A DNA stretch of 64,000 bases from the NCBI GenBank assembly GCA_026545765.1, contig CM048841.1, positions 8,444,145 to 8,508,144 on the forward strand, written 5' to 3'. Below are positions 44,951-54,657 of the stretch, one piece after another. The stretch is from Plantago major. Taxonomy: Eukaryota; Streptophyta; Magnoliopsida; Lamiales; Plantaginaceae. How positions within the stretch are numbered: the first letter of the stretch is position 1; each line of letters starts with the position of its first letter. Under the pieces are notes generated by a model. It was not told the origin of the DNA. It searched no databases and saw nothing but the letters and a program-made list of their open reading frames with translations. A program made the position numbers and the translations under genes.

Positions 44951-47790
44951 TCATCTTGGTAAAACAATGCTCTCAGTTATGTCATTTCCAGATGAAGAAT
45001 CTGGCTTTGAAAACTGCTTCCTGCGCTGACTTCGGATATTTTCCATAGCAGTTGTGTTGAGAAATGGAGGCTGCGTTGGCTGAGAGATTTCGTGCTTTCC
45101 AGTGAGCATTTTCACGATGACCGACATAGAAGGCCGAAGGTCTGCAGATGCCTGTACACATAGCAGACCAACTTGAAGTAATATTGTTGCCTCCTCTCCT
45201 GGGAAGTTGCCATTTATCGATGGATCCACTGCTTCGGTTAATTTTCCCATTCCATAAAGGCTCCACACCTAGAAAGAATGCAAGAGTATATATTTCAAGT
45301 TTGTTGCATCAAAGCCAGCTTTAGTAAAGTTCACAGTATATATTTCAAGTTTGAACACTGGTGCCAGCTTTAGTAAAGTTCACTGGGATATATGCAAGCA
45401 TATCCTAGAGAATGCAATAAGGTACCGTTTGGAGGATCGACTCAGAATGCTGCACAAAGACGTTGTTTCTCGTGCCAGTGACAACTTCAATCACAAGAAC
45501 ACCAAAACTATATACATCTGCTTTCTCTGTCAGCTTTCCGCGAACTATGTACTCTGGAGCCATGTAGCCACTGTAAAGATATGGCTGATTTGAGGACTGC
45601 GATCCAAGACAGAGTAATAACATCATAGAATACGGGAATTAAACAAAAGAAATGTGTAACGTACAGTGTGCCAGCTACAGCAGTGCTTATATGAGTCTTG
45701 TCTTCAGGAAATAACCGAGCAAGACCAAAATCAGCAATTCTTGGCGTGAAGTCACGATTTAGCAGCACGTTGCTTAGCTTTATATCCCTGTGTATTATCC
45801 TTACCTTTGATTCCTCATGCAGAAAACACAAACCTTCAGCAGTACCTAGTATAATTTTGTACCTCTCCTCCCATGCCAGGCTTGGAACGTCTTTTCTAAC
45901 TGATCAAACAAGAAACAATTTAACGACTAACATACAAACTGCAAGGTTTATGCTCTCATCCTCATATAAGGCCACTTCAAACAAGCATTACAAATTTAGG
46001 AAAAGAGAAGTACCGAAAAGATAATCATGGAGGCTTTGGTTTGGCACATATTCGTACACAAGGAGGCTTTCAGGTCCTGTAACGCTGCAGCCTAGGAGCT
46101 TCACTAAATTCTTGTGATGGATATCACTTATCAAGTTTACTTCGTTAAAGAAATGCTCCACCCATTGTGTCGTGATGAAGAAAAGCCTTTTTACAGCAAC
46201 AGTTTGACCATTTGGTAGTATCCCCTATATGAAACACGATACATGAAAATTTAGCCTACCAAATTCTTTTCCCTCTAGCAGAAGATGAACATAGACACTA
46301 AGTTACCTTGTACACAGTACCAGATCCACCTTCACCAAGTTTATTAGAGTCGCTGAAATAATTAGTGGCCTTCTCCAGAGTTTCATACGAATAGTTGGAT
46401 TTGGACTTTGAAACAATGTCCAAAAGGGAACCTAGTTTCTTCTTCTCTGCAGTATCAGATGCATGTGTTAGTTTATTGGCGAAAGCTGCTCTATGATATA
46501 AGAATGATGACAGGCCTCAGTTCTTGTACCTCTTTGTCGCCGTAGAATCACCCTCCGTGCAGATATTGAAATTAGGGCCATTAGTAGCAGAAAAGCAAAA
46601 GAGCCACAAACCGATGCAATAATGGTTGCATGTTTTCGAGATCCTCCTCCTAAATGCCATCAGAGTACATATGCCATCCATTAGAACTCCAGGATATAGC
46701 AGAAAAAAAAGGACCGGGTAAAATACGATATAACCATGATTCATGAACTTGATCTCTGTGATCAAGAAAGGCATCAAGCTTCATGACTAGGAAGGAAGGC
46801 TATTACTACACTTCAATCCAACTTATGAAGAATAATTAACAATACAGTCCCATCAACCAACAAAGCACATTAGAATGGAAAAACAAGTTTCGGAGGATTT
46901 AAGTCCTAGCAATCAACAAAGCACATCAGAACCAGCAGAACGAAAGCAACGAAACAACTCAAACATACATATCAATCATAACAAACAAAACAAACAAACC
47001 AAGAATCAAGTCCCTCACCTCTACTTCCACCCGATGAATCACTTTCGGAATTATTATAAAACCTCGTAAGCGAATACCTCAAGTAACAGCCCGAGTTCAA
47101 CACCCTACCTTCTGTCCTAAGATCACAGGACTCAATCCTCGCAGCCCCGTCCGCCAAACACCTTTCACAATCCCTCCAACTCACAAACTCCCAACACTGC
47201 GCCAATCCAAAAACAGTCACGTTCTCACGTCTTACCGACCCTGTAAAAAATCCGTCATTCCTCATCCCTTCCACACGCATATTCCTCACCAGCTCCCCAA
47301 CACTCTCCCCAAACAACGTCCTATTACCAACATAATCATCTGTACCACAAACTGTCCGATCAACCGCACTCAAACTCTCGTTAAAGAACATATAATCATC
47401 GTATCTCAAATAACATCCGTCATAAAACAGCCTGCCACCCTTGATCAGCCTCTGAAAAGGAAGGCACCTTAAAATCTGCGTCTTGCATTGAGCAAAACAG
47501 AGATTGCAATCGTCTTGAGACAAATCTTTCATACACTCTCCGAATGTGTAGACCGTGTTATTGCCAGTCCCGTTCGTGACAATCCCATATCCTTGCCGGT
47601 CGACTTGTGGCGTCACTAAATCCATCGTGGCTAAAAAGTTTGCAATGTAAAGCTGTCTGTTGGAACTTGCAGCTGTTCTGTTGCTGCATATTAGAGCTGC
47701 TTCTGTTGCTCTTGGTTCAGAAACAGAGTGTTTGGTTCGGCAGAGGATCAAGAAAAGGACTGTTGGGATTAAGAGATGTTGAAAGGCCAT
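44951..47790 (-). CDS. Cysteine-rich receptor-like protein kinase, second complete gene
   Basis: Seven exons join in frame to give 646 residues: 47790-47019, 46649-46530, 46446-46307, 46224-46014, 45899-45665, 45570-45426 and 45268-44951. The first exon holds the signal peptide and both DUF26 domains ([13 protein letters not shown] and [13 protein letters not shown], each C-X8-C-X2-C). The CRK at 26.8-29.9 kb instead has an intron between them. Next come a transmembrane helix (about 264-285), an Arg-rich stop-transfer and a kinase with [25 protein letters not shown] and APEY. All catalytic residues are present. By sequence it belongs to a different CRK subgroup from the other three loci. The start is the Met directly before the hydrophobic [16 protein letters not shown]; an upstream in-frame Met would add 24 residues. 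Its stop codon lies only 20 bases from the end of Sirevirus A, so its transcript probably ends in, or is affected by, the LTR. Confidence 0.92.
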
Positions 47791-48582
47791 TGTTTTACAT
47801 TCAAGATATGTATGGGAATGAATGAAGGTATATATTAGCTGGTGATATGGATATTGATTCAAGAGAATATTGACAGCCGTTTCTAGGTGACTAAACTAGT
47901 GAATTGACTTTTCAAGTGGAAGACTTGAGTCATTTTTTTCCGGGCTAAACTGCAAAATATCTAGTGTTCGACAAATATTGCACAAAAGTCTACTTCAGGT
48001 GTAAAATCGACGTATGAATTTTTCATACCACAGCTACTTTGTATGCTGCAGTTTAATTGGATATGTTTTACCAACTCATTTTTCGGTTTCATGTACTGCA
48101 CCGCATGTTGTAGTACCTACTGGTGTTGTTGTACGGTGCAACAAATACTACAACATGCGGCACTGTAAACAAAATCTCATTTTTTAAAAGTTTCAAAAAA
48201 AAGTCCAAGTTGAGCATCTTGAACTAATAATATTCCCTGCGGAAAACCAATGAGATCGAAGCATCATGCACTAATTGAAAATTTTAGGTGTGAACTTACT
48301 CCTAATTCGACTTTGCCTATGTAGTTCGAACTAGCGGTGAATTATCAATGTGAATAATGTAGGGAGCTGTTTGCAATTTCAACGTTTGGTTGAAATTACA
48401 TGCCATTGAGTCCAAGATCCGCCGAAAACGAGTAGTGCCCACCAATTCTTTAAGATGTGATAAGGACAATCTGATGGTAAGCTACATTCTACTCCTGTAA
48501 TGAATGCTAAATCAAGTCAATGGAGAAAAAAAGTTGAAACTGCTTATAGCATATACACGGTTTCTTTCTTTGATGTTAGGTT
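47791..48582. promoter_or_regulatory. 5' flank of the second complete CRK gene, with hairpin
   Basis: It contains a probable TATA-like TATATA (47830-47836; complement sense) about 40 bases upstream of the chosen start. At 48101-48160 is a 15-bp perfect inverted repeat (CCGCATGTTGTAGTA and its complement) with a 30-base loop, longer if mismatches are allowed. No gene is seen. Confidence 0.45.
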
Positions 48583-49250
48583 ACACTAGTCCACCTTTTT
48601 CAAAATTTAACAAATTTCAACTCATCTATTTTTTTTATTTTCTTATTTTTCTAACATTTTAATCTTAAACATAGTTACAGTTTAACCATATTTTTACATT
48701 AATATATCTAAAAATTTTGGAAGAAACATCAGATCCCATCATAAAATTTCAGTTCCAAATTGAATTTTTAAAATCAAACTCCGTCAACCTAGAATTTTAT
48801 TTTGAGGATGAAAGACTCAATTGCTCCAAAAAGTTGAACCCTTTTATGTTAAATATGAAGAAGATTTTTGAATGGCATCAACTTCAAGCGGACATCAGAG
48901 TCAATTTATTTTACTCATTCAATTTTAATCTGGTACATACATGTTCAACTTTTTAATTTAAGATGTAAGATCTGAGTCAAGTTAGATACGATTTTCTCCC
49001 TTTTATTTATCATATTTTTGCAATTATGTACATTATTTTATCATATGAAAATATGTGTTAACTGTAATTTTGTGACGAAATCTGATGTTTCTTCCAAAAT
49101 TTTCAGATTAATTAATTTAAATACATGACTAGACTCTAACTATGGTTATGGTTAAAATGTTAGAAAAATAAAAAAATAGAAAGAAAATTAGATGAGTTGA
49201 CACTTGTCAAAATTTTAATAAAGGTGGACTTGTGGGGAACCCCTAGCATA
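48583..49250. mobile_element. Long-TIR foldback-type element
   Basis: The outer roughly 150-170 bases on each side are inverted copies. The left has GTCCACCTTT, CAACTCATCTA, TTATTTTTCTAACATTTTAA and TTTTGGAAGAAACATCAGAT (to about 48732); the right has their complements from about 49080 to 49225. The middle (48735-49070) is AT-rich, with a short ORF that has no domain. No clear target duplication is seen. It is non-autonomous; Mutator-like is possible because of the long TIRs. Confidence 0.7.
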
Positions 49251-49264
49251 AAATAAACCCATAT

Positions 49265-49500
49265 ACTCCCTCCAGCCCAGATATTAATGTCTCACTTTAT
49301 TTTTATCGATGTCCATTTAATATCGTATCATACCTAAAATAGTCAAAACAAAAAAAAAAAAAAAAAAAAAACCTTACTAACTACTATTCTTATTAATTTA
49401 TTATTTATCTCCTACTTTAACATCCACTAAATCATTATTAATTCATATTCCTTCAAAAATAAAAATAAAATAAAAAAATTAACCGGACATAGGGATACTA
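49265..49500. mobile_element. Degenerate Stowaway-like MITE
   Basis: The left end TACTCCCTCCAGCCCAGATA and the right end CCGGACATAGGGATACTA are the Stowaway type, with TA at both sides. The interior includes an A run of about 22 bases (49350-49371). Ends are imperfect, so boundaries are approximate. Confidence 0.55.
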
Positions 49501-50200
49501 CTATTTTTGTCGTCTTCTTCATTAAGGAATTGTTATTTACTTAATGAGAGGAGCACAAAAACAACCACTAGTTCTTCATTAAAAATATTCTCTTGTTTTG
49601 TTCTCTGTTTTTCAATGACTAGTTCAATCACTATTAGTTAGTCCAATAATACAAGATTAATCGGACTTTAGCTCTCTACTAATGCTCCACACGTTTATGT
49701 ATGTGGATTACTATATACTGCTCCTGTAAAACAGAACTTGCTCAGATATTCCTACATGGCTACATCAATATCACAAAGAAATGTTATACCAGTAAAATTC
49801 AACCCCAATCTTTTTTATGCATGCAGATAATTCAAGGAGTTTCACATTAAAGAAATCCTTACCAAGATGGAAACTGTCCTATCATTTGAAGCCTAAATGC
49901 TGGACCAAGCTAGCGCACATTGTTTCATCAATGTCAAGCATGAGCATAATTTCCCGGAAGCAACAGCATAAAGGTCGTCAATCACCAGTAATCACCACAG
50001 GAGCAGTTTCCATCCTGAAATCGATGAAATCCGTTGTTATCTCTAACTATAATAACTCTTTGGAGTTGGAGATATATTTTATATCAACATGACAATCACC
50101 ACAAACACGCAAGTTCTTCTTGACTCTAATAGACCGTTCTGGTAAAATACAATGAGGGCAAAATCAATTGCTAATATTTCACTGATACATAATGGCCTGG
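49501..50200. other. Intergenic
   Basis: No gene recognised. A 91-codon frame near 49817 shows no domain. Confidence 0.4.
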
Positions 50201-51700
50201 TTCTTTTCTACACTTCCCACTTCTTGCAACACCTAACTCGTATCTGTCACATAACCAGCACGCTCCATGTCCCTTAATAAATCTTGGAGCTTTCTGTAAA
50301 TCTGATGAGGCATTTCATATCTCCTATCTCCTGCAGCAAGTGAATGAATCCTGTTAGCTTCCTCTACCCAACTCAAACCGGTTTCCTTCTTCTGCCCTCG
50401 ATCCTTCAACATTTTTCTGGCTTTTGCTGCCTCCTGATATCTCCCAGAGGATGCATATCATATGCAGGCCTGGGTTTACGTACAGGGTCTGATTCAAACA
50501 CCCCGTCAGCCACAGAAGTCGCCAGTTCAGTATTTCCATGTTTTCGACACCCAGTCAAGAAAGCTCCCCAAACGGACTCATTTGGTTGCATCAGCATAAC
50601 ATCAATCAAATTGATAGCTTCTTGCAATAACCCAGCTCAGCCAAGTAAGTCAGCCATAGAAGTATAATGCTGGCTCCCAGGCTCTATTACCTGTTTTTTC
50701 ATCAAATCAAAATAATACTTTCCCTGGTTCACAAGCCCTGCATGACTACAACTCTACAAGTATAAAGCAAACACAAATAAGTGATGAAATTCGGCCTCAT
50801 GCCCACAGCCTGCATTTTCTTAAGCAAATCAAATACATTATCCGTGTGCGCATGCTGAGCAGTGAGCACACTCGATCAACATGGCATCTCCCCCCCCCCC
50901 CCCCCAAAGTTCTTATCTTTTATTTCATCAAACACTTGGTAAGCATCCCCAATCACTCCACTCTTTGAGTACATAGAAATTAAGGAACTCCCCACAAAAC
51001 ATATTTCATAATAGTCCATTTTCCAGCACAACCAATGCAACTGCTTCCCTAACTCAAATCACACTTGAGAAAGTGAAATCATTCACATTCAAACCATCCC
51101 ACAAGGCAGCCTTAAAAAGTTTCAAAGCCTCCTCATCCTCACCCGTAACGCGTACCCACATGTCATCCCACTCCAAGACAGGGCGGACCCAAAATAAAAA
51201 AATTTATAAGGTAATATTTCCAATAATTTAAGAATTCGTCCCCCAACCTCGGAAATAATCCTCCGAACTTCAAAACTTGGGTCCGCCCCTGCTCCAAGAC
51301 ACCACATTTCTCTCGGGCATTTCATCAAACACCTTTCCGTGCATCACCTATAGTACCACATTTCGCATACATGTCCACCAGAGAGCTAACCACGTACACA
51401 TTCACATCAAAACCAACCAATCTTCACAGCCAGACAATGCACAGATTGCCCACGCGAACTGCTATTAAACATCCAACACACTTTCGTCAAACAGGGGAAA
51501 GTATTGTAATATTGTATAGTCATCTGGAAGCATTCTCCTAACAAGCATCGATTTGAAGTAGTGAACAGCACGAAGAGGCTGCCATTCTGGGTGAAACAGG
51601 ATATGATGGTGCTCCAAGTGGTGGAAGATTTGTTAATGGATTGACGAAAAATCAAGGCGGGGTATACTATGCCGCACTCGACTCCAATGCCACTCACAAA
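50200..51700 (-). pseudogene. Decayed PPR protein gene (E-type, MEF1-like)
   Basis: Scattered minus-strand blocks match a PLS-class pentatricopeptide repeat protein, which binds organellar RNA for C-to-U editing. In coding order: WSTIISCFTQNG and GQSVHCLAVKIGWF (near 51.4-51.6 kb), a VDMYAKCG-like and EMPER-like block (51.3-51.4 kb), PGSQHYTSMADLLG (near 50.66 kb), VWGAFLTGCRKHGNTELA (50.5-50.58 kb), then an E-motif region resembling ETGLSWVEE (near 50.36 kb). The order and sequence recall the editing factor MEF1 from memory. The frame shifts several times, a hAT MITE sits inside, and no DYW domain is found downstream. The copy is non-functional. A run of 19 C at 50890-50908 lies within it. 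Confidence 0.75.
51179..51291. mobile_element. hAT-type MITE inside the PPR pseudogene
   Basis: 113 bp with ends CAGGGCGGACCCAA and TTGGGTCCGCCCCTG (inverted repeats differing by one G), flanked by a perfect 8-bp duplication, CTCCAAGA (51171-51178 and 51292-51299). TIRs beginning CAGGG with an 8-bp duplication are the hAT pattern. The flanking duplication gives the original uninterrupted PPR sequence. Confidence 0.9.
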
Positions 51701-52512
51701 CTATGTGAAATTAGTATCCGTATATATATACCGCTATCACTGTCTCACATAGTTTGTGACTAGTAGTTGAATTTGGGACAAAACCGAGGATACAGTACTC
51801 TTACATCTCGAGTCGGAATTTAAATGATGATTAGATGGACGAACTTTCACACAATATCATCAATGATTTATCAACTATTCATAAGATTTTCGTTTGTTTT
51901 TAGTCTCACTTACTCAAATTTCATTCAAAATAAACTACAACTTAAAATGGAGATTAACATTATCGTAATTATTTTATGCTGAAAATAGATAGTAATGTTC
52001 AACCAATTAGTTTAGCTAGGCAATTGAAATTAAGCAGTTTTTTTAAGAGTCAGTCTCTGAACATCAAATGTTTGTAGGAGAAAGTTCATGTTTGCGGAGT
52101 AAGAATCCAAGTGTTGGAAGTTGGGCCGATCCGCCATTGGAGTTTATATAATAATGAATAATTTCTTCCTTTATTCTCGATGCCGTAAATTGTTATAAGC
52201 CCTACAACATGATTCGCGGACTCGGGATCAATATCATCGCCCACAAAAAGGAATCGTTGGTGAGAAAGTCGGTTGATTAGGATCAAATTGGTTCCCTTAA
52301 AGAACAAAAAAGTAGAGTTTATGGCTAGATCATCTCTCGTTAAATACAATGTGTACCCTGCTCTGCTATGTAAGGTTGTGAAGTTTTTGAGGTTGTTTCG
52401 AAGATCCCAGATTTTACAGGGACCAGATTACCAGTTTTCAGATTTACAGGGACTGGACTTGGTTTCAATGATTTGGAAGTACAGGGACCTGTTTACAATA
52501 TGGAAGAGTTGT
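51701..52512. other. Intergenic, with one unassigned minus-strand ORF
   Basis: The minus-strand ORF at 52086-52349 (87 codons) contains SHQRFLFVGDDIDPESANHV and reads more like protein than its surroundings. I do not recognise the family, and no start context or neighbouring exon supports it. The left part may include the 5' remains of the PPR pseudogene. The right side leads into the copia element at 52513. Confidence 0.35.
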
Positions 52513-53019
52513 TGTTGATTTCCTAACCAAATTTGGAAAGAAACGTACTAGGAGAAGGTTAAGTTGAAACACGCCTTTCTTATTACCGTCAGATTAATTA
52601 ATTAATAATGTGGTTCAGATTGTTTCTGGCGGTTTCCGTTTCCTGGTCAAATTTGGATTTGCCCCTTTTTCTTATAAAACAGAGCTGAATGGAGCGACCA
52701 ATTCAGATCAGAATTCAGCAGTAAACCAAGCCTGATTTCCTTCCAGTTTTTTGTGCTATTCTTCGTGTTTAGAATAGTGGTTATTAGCTGTAGCTGTGAG
52801 AATTGTAGAATTCAAGGCGTAATTCTGAGTCAATTTCTCTGTAACTTAGTTGGATTGAGGAAGGTTGTGGAATAAAATTCGTTGATTCTCCGTGGACGTA
52901 GATTGGATTTATTCAATCGAACCAGTTAAATTGTGCTTGTGTTTTATTGCTTTGATTGGTGATTTTATTTGTCAAGTAGTTGATTGGTTTTATTGCGATC
53001 TTGGTTCGAATACTTAACA
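52513..53019 (+). repeat. 5' LTR of copia element C
   Basis: About 507 bp, with the CCGTGGACGTAG and AACCAGTTAAA-like block near its 3' end that is shared, in diverged form, with the LTRs of element A and the solo LTR at 7.2 kb. Confidence 0.8.
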
Positions 53020-53580
53020 AGTGGCGCCGTCTGTGGGATGAAGGAGCTGTGTTCGATCAGTGATTGCGGAGTTGTGATCAACTATGGGTTCAACAAGGTT
53101 TGACATTGACAAGTTTACAGGTGCAAACGATTTTGCATTGTGGAAGATCAAGATGGAGGCTATCTTGACTCAGCAAGGCGTGGAGATGGCATTGTTGCCT
53201 CGTAGCGAAGTTCCTGCAACAATTACAGATCATGAGTTAAAGATTCTCTCAGCGAAGGCCAGAAGTACAATCATATTGAGTTTGGGTGATGAACCATTAA
53301 GGGAGGTTGCTAAGGAGAAAACTGCAGTTGATATGTGGAAGAAGCTAGAATCGTTCTATCAAACACGATCTTTAGCTAGGAGATTATTTATGAAATCACA
53401 ACTGTATTCTTACAGGATGGATCCAGATATGAACATTCTTGAGCAACTGGCTATGTTCAACAAAACTCTTGATGAGATTGATAGCATTGAAGATTCAAAG
53501 CTTCCTGATGAAGATAAAGCAATAATTTTGCTTAATTCTCTACCTAAGTCTTATGAGAGCATCAGGGATGCAATTCCATT
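52513..53580 (+). mobile_element. Ty1/copia element C, 5' part (Tnt1-like)
   Basis: The 5' LTR (52513-53019, TGTTGATTTCC...TTAACA) is followed by a primer-binding-like TGGCGCCGTC (53022) and a gag start (53084) closely related to element A's (RFDIDKFTG...WKIKMEAIL). Its gag is interrupted at 53580 by Sirevirus B, so the rest should lie beyond the window. The left edge could be 3 bases earlier. A fossil, split by insertion. Confidence 0.85.
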
Positions 53581-54441
53581 TGTTGGAACTGTTGGACCGG
53601 GATTGGTACTTCAGGACAGTTTTGAACGATGTTGACTATTGATGTTGAGTCAACACCGTTACAACAACATTGAACAGTGTTCAACTAAACTACTACAACA
53701 GTGAATTGTGATCGACACAACTCTGTAAAGTGCAGCGGAATAAAACTAAACACAAAATTAATCAAGCCGGTATATAAAGATACCGACGGTGCCGTAGGCA
53801 AAATTTCTACTAGATATGAAAAGTAGAATTACAAAAAGAAGTTTAAATCAATCACAGACGATTGATTAAACTTACGGAAAACTAGACCTAAAACAGACAA
53901 GAAAAACCTATTCTAGTTCAATGATACTAGAGTAATTCCCAATCTTTAGAGAACACTCACAAGTAACACCAAAATAAAAGTCTAGTAAAGCAAGACGCCT
54001 AAAACATATAATGTTCTCTTTTTGTTCTTCAAATCGGCAACTTGCTTTGCGTGTTCTTCCATTATATATAATGAACGGAAGTCCAGCTTCTTGGAAGACA
54101 CGGCTAGCCCAAGTTGAAACCTGCTGGGTTTCTCTCATAAGGAAACTGCCTTCTCTTGAGATCTTTAGTATAAGGAGTCTTCTATGTATCAATCTCTTTT
54201 AAATCTCACTGTCCTTATAGCATCAAATTCTTCCTTGAATCATTATGGCAGCTTCCTTACAGCAACATACGTTCCTTTTCTTCAAGCCCATCACGCCTAT
54301 TATTCGGTTTAGACCATGGACTATCTCTACGTCATGCTTCTTATTTTCTGCAAAATAATCATTCACAAACAACCACAAATATTGAACCAGTTATGTTAGA
54401 AAGGTTGAATTACAAACGAAGTGCAATATCTTGCACTTTCA
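53581..54441 (-). repeat. 3' LTR of Sirevirus B
   Basis: 861 bp, TGTTGG...CTTTCA on the plus strand, next to the polypurine tract (complement ATCTCCCCCTTAA). On the minus strand it begins TGAAAGTGCAAG, like the Sirevirus A family. Confidence 0.85.
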
Positions 54442-54657
54442 ATCTCCCCCTTAATTCTCACCTTTCATCACAAAACCTGAAAAAAAAAATGATTATAACA
54501 GTAGACAAGTAACTGAACTCCCCCTTAGTTCATACATAGACAGAAGAATACATACTACCAAGATTCCTGTCTTAAGTTACAGACCAAAAAGAAAGGAGTT
54601 CAAAATACTTAAACTTAAACATCAACATCAAAAACTACTGTTCAGAAAATAGGCAGA

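Noticed and set aside
52086-52349. A host gene exon
   Set aside because: The ORF is suggestive but no family, splice partner or start context could be recognised, so it is only noted within the intergenic entry.
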